A stretch of DNA of 64,000 nt from JANSYL01 sp963921255. GTDB taxonomy: Bacteria; Pseudomonadota; Alphaproteobacteria; Rhodobacterales; Rhodobacteraceae. Position numbers and translations under genes: made by a program. The notes under the pieces were generated by a model, which saw nothing but the letters and a program-made list of their open reading frames with translations, did not search any database and was not told the origin of the DNA. Positions 14,901 through 22,464 of the stretch are shown here, in pieces; the stretch's first letter is position 1; every line of letters begins with the position of its first letter. Location of the stretch: the NCBI GenBank assembly GCA_963921255.3, contig CAWUEW020000001.1:806001-870000 (forward strand), read 5' to 3'.

Positions 14901-16409
14901 TTACAGATCCATCAGCAGGCGGCGCGGATCTTCGAGCGCTTCCTTGACCCGCACGAGGAAGGTCACCGCGCCTTTGCCGTCGACGATGCGGTGGTCATAG
15001 GACAGCGCGAGGTACATCATCGGGCGGATCTTGATCTCGCCGTTGATGACCATCGGGCGATCCTGGATCTTGTGCATGCCCAGGATGCCGGACTGCGGCG
15101 GGTTCAGGATCGGCGAAGACATCAGCGAGCCATACACGCCACCGTTCGAGATGGTGAAGGTGCCGCCCTGCATCTCGGCCATCGACAGCTTGCCGTCGCG
15201 GGCACGGCGGCCTTTTTCCCCGATCTCTTTCTCGATTTCGGCAAAGCTTTTCTGGTCAACATCGCGCAAAACCGGAACCACGAGGCCCTGTGGCGTGCCC
15301 GCCGCGATGCCCATGTGGACGAAGTTCTTGTAGACCACATCGGTGCCGTCGATCTCGGCGTTCACCTCGGGCACTTCTTTCAGCGCGTGGACGCAGGCCT
15401 TGGTGAAGAACGACATGAAGCCCAGACGCACGCCGTGCTTCTTCTCGAACTGGTCTTTGTACTGGCTGCGCAGCGCCATCACCTCGGTCATGTCGACCTC
15501 GTTATAGGTGGTGAGCATGGCCGCCGTGTTCTGGGCGTCCTTCAGGCGCTTGGCGATGGTCTGGCGCAGGCGGGTCATCTTGACCCGTTCTTCGCGCGCG
15601 GCGTCCTCGGCGGCGACCGGGGCACGGGGGGCGGCGGCCGGTGCCGGGGCCGCGGCAGGAGCCGGGGCGACCACGGCTTTCATCACGTCTTCTTTCATGA
15701 TGCGGCCGTCGCGACCGGTTCCGGTGACCTGATTGGCGCTCAGGCCTTTCTCGGCCATCAGCTTTTCGGCCGACGGGGCGTTGGCGATGTCCTTGCCGCC
15801 GGTCGCGGCAGGGGCCGCTGCCGGCGCGGGGGCCGCCGCGGGGGCCGGGGCTGCGGCGCCGGCCGACCCGCCGATCACGGCAAGTTTGGCGGACGCATCG
15901 ACCGTGGTGCCTTCGGGCGCGACGATCTCGGTCAGCACCCCAGAGGCCGGGGCCGGAACCTCGACCGACACCTTGTCGGTTTCCAGTTCGCACAGCATCT
16001 CGTCCTGCGCGACGCTGTCGCCGACGGCCTTGAACCACGTGGCCACGGTTGCTTCGGTGACGCTTTCGCCCAAGGTCGGGACCATCACGTCGACGCTTTC
16101 GCCGCCACCCGACGCGGGGGCTTCGGCCGCAGCGGGCGCAGGGGCGGCCGCCGGTGCGGCTGCGGCGCCGGCGCCTTCCGTCAAGGTGGCCAGCAGCGCA
16201 TCAACGCCGACGGTTTCGCCTTCGGCGGCGACAATCTCGCCCAGGGTGCCAGCCGCGGGGGACGGCACTTCGACGGTGACCTTGTCGGTTTCCAGTTCAC
16301 ACAGCATTTCGTCGACGGCGACGGCATCGCCGGGTTTCTTGAACCATGTGGCAACCGTCGCTTCGGTGACGCTTTCGCCCAGGGTGGGGACGCGGACTTC
16401 TACAGACAT
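14901..16409 (-). CDS. odhB: 2-Oxoglutarate dehydrogenase E2 (dihydrolipoyl succinyltransferase) with two lipoyl domains
   Basis: A protein of 502 residues that transfers the succinyl group from E1 to CoA via a lipoyl-lysine swinging arm. Two lipoyl domains stand in tandem, residues ~2-76 and ~107-180, each with the ELETDKV(T/S)VEV motif (first lipoyl Lys is K43). They are joined by Ala/Pro-rich linkers (APAPAAA type). Next come a peripheral subunit-binding domain (SAEKLMAEKGLSANQVTGTGRDGRI) and the catalytic domain, ending near SYDHRIVDGKGAVTFLV with the catalytic His-Asp motif. E. coli SucB has only one lipoyl domain. The start lies 6 bp after the E1 stop, so the two are co-translated. Confidence 0.96.
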   Translation of the reverse strand: MSVEVRVPTLGESVTEATVATWFKKPGDAVAVDEMLCELETDKVTVEVPSPAAGTLGEIVAAEGETVGVDALLATLTEGAGAAAAPAAAPAPAAAEAPASGGGESVDVMVPTLGESVTEATVATWFKAVGDSVAQDEMLCELETDKVSVEVPAPASGVLTEIVAPEGTTVDASAKLAVIGGSAGAAAPAPAAAPAPAAAPAATGGKDIANAPSAEKLMAEKGLSANQVTGTGRDGRIMKEDVMKAVVAPAPAAAPAPAAAPRAPVAAEDAAREERVKMTRLRQTIAKRLKDAQNTAAMLTTYNEVDMTEVMALRSQYKDQFEKKHGVRLGFMSFFTKACVHALKEVPEVNAEIDGTDVVYKNFVHMGIAAGTPQGLVVPVLRDVDQKSFAEIEKEIGEKGRRARDGKLSMAEMQGGTFTISNGGVYGSLMSSPILNPPQSGILGMHKIQDRPMVINGEIKIRPMMYLALSYDHRIVDGKGAVTFLVRVKEALEDPRRLLMDL

Positions 16410-16415
16410 CTTCTC

Positions 16416-19379
16416 TTACCCTTCGATGGTCAGCGCATCGTTCACGAGCGCAGCTTGTTGTGATTTGTGTTGGCTTGCCAGACCCGTAGCGGGCGAGGCC
16501 GTGGCCGCGCGACCGGCATAGCGCGGACGCGTGTAGGTGGCGCCGATGCGCGTCAGAACCCATTCGAGGTTCGGTTCGACAAAGGTCCAGGCCCCCTGGT
16601 TCTTCGGCTCTTCCTGGCACCAGACGATCTCGGCCCCTTTGAAGCGCTCCAGCTCTTTCATGAGGCTGAGGGCCGGGAACGGATAGAACTGTTCGAGCCG
16701 CAGCAGGTAGACATCGGTGATGCCGCGGGCGTCGCGTTCTTCTAGAAGATCGTAATAGACCTTGCCCGAGCAGATTACGACGCGCTTGACCTTGTCATCG
16801 GCAACCAACTCGGTGTCCGAGTTGCCTTTCTGCGCGTCATCCCACAGCACGCGGTGGAAGGACGATCCGGTGACGAAATCCTCGGTCTCGCTGATCGCCA
16901 GCTTGTGGCGCAGCAGGGATTTGGGCGTCATCAGCACCAGCGGCTTGCGGAAGCTGCGGTGGATCTGGCGGCGCAGGATGTGGAAGTAGTTTGCCGGGGT
17001 CGTGCAGTTGGCGACGATCCAGTTGTCCTCGGCGCACATCTGCAGGAACCGCTCGAGGCGGGCCGAGCTGTGTTCGGGGCCCTGGCCCTCGAACCCGTGC
17101 GGCAGGAGCATCACCAGACCGGACATCCGCAACCATTTGCGTTCGCCCGAGCTGATGAACTGATCGAACATGATCTGTGCGCCGTTGGCGAAGTCGCCAA
17201 ACTGGGCTTCCCACCCGACCAGTGCGTTCGGCTCGGCCAGCGAATAGCCATACTCGAACCCAAGCACGGCGTATTCCGACAGCATCGAGTCGATGACTTC
17301 GTACTGGGCCTGACCGGCGCGGATGTTGTTCAGCGGATAGTACCGATCTTCGGTGGCCTGGTCGATCAGGCCCGAATGGCGTTGGCTGAACGTGCCGCGG
17401 GTCGAATCCTGACCCGCCAGACGCACCGGGTAGCCCTCGGTCAGGAGCGACCCAAAGGCCAGCGCCTCGGCCGTGGCCCAATCGAAGCCCTTGCCGGTTT
17501 CAAACATCTGCTTCTTGGTTTCCAGCAGACGCCCAACCGTCTTGTGCAGGCTGAACCCGTCCGGTGCGGTGCTCAGCGCCTGACCGATTTCGGCCATGGT
17601 CTCGGGTTTGATGGCGGTCTCGCCCCGCTGATAGTCATCCGTGTCGCGGTCCAGGTGCGACCACCGACCGTCCAACCAGTCGGCCTTGTTCGGTTTGAAC
17701 TCTTTCCCGGCCTCAAATGCGTCGTTCAGCTTTGCCTGGAACGCGGTCTTGGCGTCTTCGATTTCGCCTTCCGGGATCAGGCCGTCTTTCACCAGACGCT
17801 CGGTATAAAGCTGCAGCGTGGTTTTGTGGGTCTTGATCCGCTTGTACATCACCGGGTTGGTGAACATGGGCTCATCGCCCTCGTTGTGACCAAAGCGGCG
17901 GTAGCAGAAGATGTCGATCACGACGTCCTTGTGGAACTTCTGGCGGAACTCGGTCGCGACCTTAGCGGCATGCACCACGGCCTCGGGGTCGTCGCCGTTC
18001 ACGTGGAAGATCGGGGCTTCCACCATCAGGGCAATGTCCGTCGGATAGGGGGACGAGCGGCTGAAATGCGGCGCGGTCGTAAAGCCGATCTGGTTGTTGA
18101 CCACGATGTGCATCGTGCCGCCGGTCTTGTGGCCGCGCAGGCCGCTGAGGCCGAAGCCTTCGGCGACGACGCCCTGACCGGCAAAGGCCGCATCCCCGTG
18201 CAGCAAGATGCCCATCACGGCGGTGCGTTCCGCATCACCCAACTGATCCTGCTTGGCGCGGACCTTGCCCAGAACAACCGGGTTCACGGCCTCCAGGTGC
18301 GACGGGTTCGCCGTGAGGGACAGGTGGACGGTGTTGCCGTCAAATTCACGATCCGACGAGGCACCGAGGTGGTATTTCACGTCGCCCGAGCCGTCGACAT
18401 CTTCCGGCTTGAAGCTGCCGCCCTGAAACTCGTTGAAGATCGCGCGGTAGGGCTTGCCCATCACGTTGGCCAGAACCGACAGGCGGCCCCGGTGTGGCAT
18501 GCCGATCACGATCTCCTTCAGGCCAAGCGCGCCACCGCGCTTGATGATCTGCTCCATCGCGGGGATCAGGCTTTCGCCGCCATCCAGACCAAAGCGCTTG
18601 GTGCCCATGTATTTGACATGGAGGAACTTCTCGAAGCCCTCGGCTTCGACCATCTTGTTCAGGATCGCCTTCCGGCCTTCGCGGGTGAACTGGATTTCCT
18701 TGCCGTAGCCTTCGATCCGCTCCTTCAGCCACGCGGCTTCGTCGGGGTTCGAGATGTGCATGTATTGCAGCGCGAATGTGCCGCAATAGGTGCGCTTCAC
18801 GATCTCGACGATCTGCCGGATCGAGGCCATTTGCAGGCCCAGAACGTTGTCGAGGAAGATCGGGCGATCCAAGTCGGCATCGGTGAAGCCGTAGGATTTC
18901 GGGTCCAGTTCCGGGTGCGGGGTCTGATCCCGCATGCCAAGCGGATCAAGGTCGGCGACCAGATGGCCCCGGATCCGGTAGGCGCGGATCAGCATCAGCG
19001 CGCGGATCGAGTCGAGCACGGCGCGTTGCACCTCGGCGTCGGTGATCTCGACCCCTTTTTCCTTGGCTTTGTCCTTGATCTTCTTCGCGGCAGCCTTGGC
19101 CTCCAGATCGGACGGTGCCGACCATTCACCGGTCAGGGCGCCGGTCAAGTCGTCGGCGGGCTGCGGCGGCCAGTCGGCGCGCGCCCAGGAGGGTCCTTGC
19201 GCTTCGGCCTGCGCGTCCATCGGCGCATCGCCGAGGGCGGCAAAGAAATCGCGCCATGCCTCGTCCACGGCGTTCGGATCCTGCGCGTACTGCGCGTAAA
19301 GCTGCTCCAGATAGGCCGCGTTATGGCCCTGCATGAAGCTGGAGGCGTGGAACAGGTCGTTGGGGCTTTGGTCTGTCAT
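16416..19379 (-). CDS. odhA: 2-Oxoglutarate dehydrogenase E1 component
   Basis: A protein of 987 residues, start chosen at ATG 19379 with GGGAGAGAG upstream. It is the thiamine diphosphate-dependent decarboxylase that starts the OGDH reaction. Landmarks: N-terminal assembly helix (SSFMQGHNAAYLEQLY), HIGMPHRGRLSVLANV-like GMPHRGRL, the TPP-binding stretch GDAAFAGQGVVAEGFGL ... VNNQIGFTT, RRFGHNEGDEPMF (the E-x-D-E-P contact of E1o), and the pyrimidine-binding half with RGTFSQRHSGLIDQ and GFEYGYSLAEPNALVGWEAQFGDF. The C-terminal end has WCQEEPKNQGAW. It lies downstream of sucD and a small membrane protein, and upstream of odhB. Confidence 0.97.
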   Translation of the reverse strand: MTDQSPNDLFHASSFMQGHNAAYLEQLYAQYAQDPNAVDEAWRDFFAALGDAPMDAQAEAQGPSWARADWPPQPADDLTGALTGEWSAPSDLEAKAAAKKIKDKAKEKGVEITDAEVQRAVLDSIRALMLIRAYRIRGHLVADLDPLGMRDQTPHPELDPKSYGFTDADLDRPIFLDNVLGLQMASIRQIVEIVKRTYCGTFALQYMHISNPDEAAWLKERIEGYGKEIQFTREGRKAILNKMVEAEGFEKFLHVKYMGTKRFGLDGGESLIPAMEQIIKRGGALGLKEIVIGMPHRGRLSVLANVMGKPYRAIFNEFQGGSFKPEDVDGSGDVKYHLGASSDREFDGNTVHLSLTANPSHLEAVNPVVLGKVRAKQDQLGDAERTAVMGILLHGDAAFAGQGVVAEGFGLSGLRGHKTGGTMHIVVNNQIGFTTAPHFSRSSPYPTDIALMVEAPIFHVNGDDPEAVVHAAKVATEFRQKFHKDVVIDIFCYRRFGHNEGDEPMFTNPVMYKRIKTHKTTLQLYTERLVKDGLIPEGEIEDAKTAFQAKLNDAFEAGKEFKPNKADWLDGRWSHLDRDTDDYQRGETAIKPETMAEIGQALSTAPDGFSLHKTVGRLLETKKQMFETGKGFDWATAEALAFGSLLTEGYPVRLAGQDSTRGTFSQRHSGLIDQATEDRYYPLNNIRAGQAQYEVIDSMLSEYAVLGFEYGYSLAEPNALVGWEAQFGDFANGAQIMFDQFISSGERKWLRMSGLVMLLPHGFEGQGPEHSSARLERFLQMCAEDNWIVANCTTPANYFHILRRQIHRSFRKPLVLMTPKSLLRHKLAISETEDFVTGSSFHRVLWDDAQKGNSDTELVADDKVKRVVICSGKVYYDLLEERDARGITDVYLLRLEQFYPFPALSLMKELERFKGAEIVWCQEEPKNQGAWTFVEPNLEWVLTRIGATYTRPRYAGRAATASPATGLASQHKSQQAALVNDALTIEG

Positions 19380-19398
19380 CTCTCTCTCCCATCGACAC

Positions 19399-19418
19399 AC
19401 CCGGGGAAGGCCCCGGGT
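19399..19418 (-). other. Perfect GC hairpin just before odhA
   Basis: ACCCGGGG-AAGG-CCCCGGGT forms an 8-bp stem with a 4-base loop. It lies between the small ORF and the odhA ribosome-binding site, with no T-run. It may stabilise or process the polycistronic mRNA, or partly attenuate it, and so set the ratio of sucCD to odhAB. Confidence 0.4.
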
Positions 19419-19431
19419 GGTCAGTTTCGCG

Positions 19432-19584
19432 CTACATGTCGGTGATCAGAAGGGCCGGGTCCGGCGGCACATCCGCCCGGCTTGGCAGGGACAGCACCAT
19501 CGTCCCGGCCAGGGCGAGGAGCGCCGCGATGCCGGCCGCGTGGGCCAGTCGCCAGGCTTTTCTCCAACCGCTCCGATCCCGCAT
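19432..19584 (-). CDS. Small single-pass membrane protein between sucD and odhA
   Basis: A 50-residue ORF starting 5 bp after the sucD stop, with a GGAT stretch before the ATG. It reads as a basic N-terminus (MRDRSGWRKAWRLAH), one hydrophobic helix (IAALLALAGTMVLSL) and a short polar tail ending in ADVPPDPALLITDM. The helix could be an uncleaved anchor or a signal peptide with an AD-type cleavage site. No family is recognised. The tight fit between two operon genes, the in-frame start and the clear charge-hydrophobic-polar layout support a real small protein. Confidence 0.5.
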   Translation of the reverse strand: MRDRSGWRKAWRLAHAAGIAALLALAGTMVLSLPSRADVPPDPALLITDM

Positions 19585-19589
19585 CGCGG

Positions 19590-20471
19590 TTATCCAATCG
19601 CTTTCAGCACAGCTTCACCCAGGCCGGCGGGGCTTTCTGCCACCACGATGCCCGCGCTTTGCATGGCTTCGATCTTGTCCTCGGCGCCGCCTTTGCCGCC
19701 CGCGACGATCGCACCGGCATGGCCCATGCGACGGCCCGGAGGGGCCGTGCGGCCCGCGATGAAGCCCGCGGTCGGCTTCCAGCGGCCCTTTTTCTTTTCG
19801 TCGGCCAGGAACTGGGCGGCTTCTTCCTCGGCGCTGCCGCCGATCTCGCCGATCATGATGATCGACTCGGTCTCGTCATCGGCGAGGAACCATTCCAGGA
19901 CATCGATATGCTCGGTCCCTTTGATCGGGTCGCCGCCAATGCCCACACAGGTCGACTGACCCAGACCGACGTCGGTGGTCTGTTTCACGGCCTCATAGGT
20001 CAGCGTGCCCGAGCGCGACACAACACCCACCGAGCCACGCTTGTGGATGTGGCCGGGCATGATGCCGATCTTGCAGGCGTCGGGCGTGATGATGCCGGGG
20101 CAGTTGGGGCCAATCAGGATCGAGGACGACCCTTCCAGCGCGCGTTTGACCTTCATCATGTCGAGAACCGGGATGCCCTCGGTGATGCAGCAGATCAGCT
20201 CCATTTCCGCGTCGATCGCTTCGAGGATCGAGTCAGCCGCGAAGGGCGGCGGCACATAGATGACCGAGGCATTGGCTTCGGTCACGGCCTTGGCTTCGTG
20301 CACGCTGTCGAAGACGGGCAGGTCCAGGTGGGTCATGCCGCCTTTGCCGGGCGTCACGCCGCCGACCATCTTGGTGCCGTAGGCGATGGCTTGTTCCGAG
20401 TGGAAGGTGCCCTGCGAGCCGGTGAAGCCCTGACAGATCACTTTGGTGTTTTCATCGACGAGGACTGCCAT
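19590..20471 (-). CDS. sucD: Succinyl-CoA synthetase alpha subunit
   Basis: A protein of 293 residues; GAGGAG precedes the ATG. With SucC it converts succinyl-CoA to succinate plus ATP/GTP. The CoA-binding Rossmann domain opens with CQGFTGSQGTFHSEQAIAYGTKMVGGVTPGKGG, followed by VPPPFAADSILEAID. The ligase domain has GIMPGHIHKRGSVGVVSRSGTLTYEA and the phosphohistidine loop GRRMGHAGAIV. Length and order match the family (~290). It lies 12 bp after the gene inserted between sucC and sucD. Confidence 0.97.
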   Translation of the reverse strand: MAVLVDENTKVICQGFTGSQGTFHSEQAIAYGTKMVGGVTPGKGGMTHLDLPVFDSVHEAKAVTEANASVIYVPPPFAADSILEAIDAEMELICCITEGIPVLDMMKVKRALEGSSSILIGPNCPGIITPDACKIGIMPGHIHKRGSVGVVSRSGTLTYEAVKQTTDVGLGQSTCVGIGGDPIKGTEHIDVLEWFLADDETESIIMIGEIGGSAEEEAAQFLADEKKKGRWKPTAGFIAGRTAPPGRRMGHAGAIVAGGKGGAEDKIEAMQSAGIVVAESPAGLGEAVLKAIG

Positions 20472-20482
20472 CGTCTATCTCC

Positions 20483-21076
20483 TCAATTCAGGTCGTCGGA
20501 GGGCCAGAGCCGCTCCACGTTCAGGACGGTCTCGGTGCCGTTGGGGCCGGGGCGGGTGCCCACGTGGACAACGGCAATACGGGTCGGGTTGAGCTGCCGG
20601 GCGGCCAGTAGGGCGGTCCCCGGCAGAGCAGCGTCAGTGTGGGTGGCGGGCAGGGCCGCCTCGGTCCGGATGCGTTCGGCGTCCAGAGCGTTCAGGGCGG
20701 CGGTCACGGCGCTTTGGGCGCAATCGCCATCGAAGGCCACTTCGCAGCGGCGATCCGTGCCCGGTGTCGGGGCACGTTCAACCGCCGGTGAAACCGCCAC
20801 GTCCCGCCATGGGTTCAGGTCGTAGAAGTCGAACCGCGCACCCGGCACCGCCAGTCGTTCTGCCGCCAGTTCTGCGGTCAGGGTCGGACGAAAGCAGTTT
20901 TGGGCAAACGCATCGGTGGCCGCCTCCATTGCAGGGCCCGTATCGGCGCGCGCGCTTCCGACGGCCAGCGCCAGCATGACGACCATTGCGGCCACATGCA
21001 GCCCGGCCCACAGACCGGCGCCCATGGGCGACGGTCCATCGGAGACCTTTGCGTCGATATGGGTCGGATCCTGCAT
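20483..21076 (-). CDS. Hypothetical exported protein inserted between sucC and sucD
   Basis: A protein of 197 residues. After a 24-residue polar N-terminus comes one hydrophobic segment (LWAGLHVAAMVVMLALAVGSARADT, residues ~22-46) that ends like a signal peptide or anchor. The remainder, probably periplasmic, has paired cysteines (QNCFRPTLTAE near residue 62 and DRRCEVAFDGDCAQ near 110-118). I recognise no domain. The gene is 12 bp from both neighbours, so it is translated as part of the suc operon. From memory, Roseobacter genomes often carry a similar protein here, sometimes misnamed as a succinyl-CoA synthetase subunit; nothing in this sequence supports that enzyme role. Confidence 0.6.
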   Translation of the reverse strand: MQDPTHIDAKVSDGPSPMGAGLWAGLHVAAMVVMLALAVGSARADTGPAMEAATDAFAQNCFRPTLTAELAAERLAVPGARFDFYDLNPWRDVAVSPAVERAPTPGTDRRCEVAFDGDCAQSAVTAALNALDAERIRTEAALPATHTDAALPGTALLAARQLNPTRIAVVHVGTRPGPNGTETVLNVERLWPSDDLN

Positions 21077-21088
21077 CGGAGCCGCCCC

Positions 21089-22282
21089 TTAGCCTTTGAC
21101 CGCCGCGACGATCTTCTCGGCACCGTCCCGCAGGTTGTCCGCCGCGATGACGTTCAGGCCGGAGGTGTTGATGATCTCCTTGCCCTTTTCGACATTGGTG
21201 CCTTCAAGCCGCACGACAAGCGGGACGGACAGGCCGACCTCTTTCACCGCGCTGACCACGCCTTCGGCGATGATGTCACAGCGCATGATGCCGCCGAAGA
21301 TGTTGACCAGGATGCCTTTGACGTTGGGGTCAGAGGTGATGATCTTGAACGCTTCGGTGACCTTCTCTTTGGTCGCGCCGCCGCCCACGTCGAGGAAGTT
21401 GGCCGGCTCGGACCCGTAGAGCTTGATGATGTCCATCGTTGCCATGGCGAGGCCTGCGCCGTTCACCATGCAGCCGATCTCGCCATCCAGGGCGATGTAG
21501 TTCAGGTCGAACTTCGACGCGGCCAGTTCCTTGGGGTCTTCCTCGGTTTCGTCGCGCAGGGCTGCCACATCGGCGTGGCGGTACACGGCGTTGCCGTCGA
21601 AGCCCACTTTCGCGTCCAGCACTTTCAGATCGCCGCTGTCCGTGATGATCAGCGGGTTGATCTCCAGCATCTCCATGTCCTTCTCGACGAAGGCGGTATA
21701 GAGCTGGCCCATCAGTTTCACGCATTGCTTCACCTGGTTGCCTTTGAGGCCCAGGGAAAAGGCCACGCGGCGGCCGTGGTAGGGCTGGTAGCCCGTGGCC
21801 GGATCGACGGCGAAGCTCAGGATCTTTTCCGGGGTGGCCGCGGCGACCTCTTCGATGTCCATGCCACCTTCGGTCGAGCAGACGAAGCTGATGCGGCTGG
21901 TGCCGCGGTCGACCAGAAGGGCGAGGTACATCTCGGTCTCGATGCCCGAGCCGTCTTCGATGTAAATGCGGTTGACCTGTTTGCCGACGGGGCCGGTCTG
22001 GTGGGTCACCAATGTGCGGCCGAGCATTTTCTTGGCTTCTTCGGCGGCTTCTTCCACCGACTTGGCCAGACGCACGCCGCCTTTTTCGCCGGCATCAGCC
22101 TCCTTGAAGCTGCCTTTGCCGCGTCCGCCCGCATGGATTTGCGCCTTGACCACCCAGAGCGGGCCATCCAGCTCGCCCGCGGCTGTTTTTGCGTCTTCGG
22201 CTTTGAGAACCACTCGGCCATCGCTGACCGGGGCGCCATAATCGCGAAGCAATGCCTTCGCCTGGTACTCATGAATGTTCAT
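21089..22282 (-). CDS. sucC: Succinyl-CoA synthetase beta subunit (ADP-forming)
   Basis: A protein of 397 residues, the usual length. ATG 22282 is chosen because the family begins MNIHEYQAKALLRDYG; the upstream in-frame ATG at 22390 is inside the control region. An ATP-grasp domain with KAQIHAGGRGKGSF, EINPLI and DAKVGFDGNA is followed by the CoA-ligase domain with FLDVGGGATKEKV, ILVNIFGGIMRCDIIAEG and RLEGTNVEKGKEI. It is the first gene of the suc operon sucC-hyp-sucD-orf50-odhA-odhB. Two TGTGATCACA-type operators lie 110-140 bp upstream. Confidence 0.97.
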   Translation of the reverse strand: MNIHEYQAKALLRDYGAPVSDGRVVLKAEDAKTAAGELDGPLWVVKAQIHAGGRGKGSFKEADAGEKGGVRLAKSVEEAAEEAKKMLGRTLVTHQTGPVGKQVNRIYIEDGSGIETEMYLALLVDRGTSRISFVCSTEGGMDIEEVAAATPEKILSFAVDPATGYQPYHGRRVAFSLGLKGNQVKQCVKLMGQLYTAFVEKDMEMLEINPLIITDSGDLKVLDAKVGFDGNAVYRHADVAALRDETEEDPKELAASKFDLNYIALDGEIGCMVNGAGLAMATMDIIKLYGSEPANFLDVGGGATKEKVTEAFKIITSDPNVKGILVNIFGGIMRCDIIAEGVVSAVKEVGLSVPLVVRLEGTNVEKGKEIINTSGLNVIAADNLRDGAEKIVAAVKG

Positions 22283-22391
22283 GAATCTGTCCCGTCCTTG
22301 GTGGTGTTTCCAAAGGGCAAAGCACAACCGGGGCGCGTAACAAAATGGCATTCTGCCGCAGATGCGGTCATTTCGCGAAAAAAGCGACATT

Positions 22392-22422
22392 TGTGATCAC
22401 GGGCAAAAAAAGTGTGATCACA
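22392..22422 (-). promoter_or_regulatory. Tandem GTGATCAC operators before sucC, 21 bp apart
   Basis: Two perfect GTGATCAC cores at 22393-22400 (TTTGTGATCACGGG) and 22414-22421 (AGTGTGATCACAAACT) have centres exactly 21 bp apart, two helical turns. They sit in the 182-bp gap between pepT and sucC, 110-140 bp from the sucC start. The same 21-bp pair occurs before sdhC. I infer cooperative binding of a dimeric regulator to the same face of DNA. Confidence 0.65.
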
Positions 22423-22436
22423 AACTTCGATCTGAT

Positions 22437-22454
22437 TTGTATGCGATTGTATGC
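22437..22454. promoter_or_regulatory. Direct repeat TTGTATGC, 10-bp period, beside the sucC operators
   Basis: TTGTATGC occurs twice (22437-22444 and 22447-22454) with a 10-bp period, one helical turn, 15 bp from the proximal GTGATCAC site. The hexamer GTATGC also makes the palindrome at 13354-13369 before lpd. It may be part of the promoter or a second regulator site. Confidence 0.35.
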
Positions 22455-22464
22455 TGGAAGAGAA

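Noticed and set aside
16854..19445. An 863-residue plus-strand open frame
   Set aside because: Antisense shadow of odhA; GC-rich codon position bias gives long false frames here.
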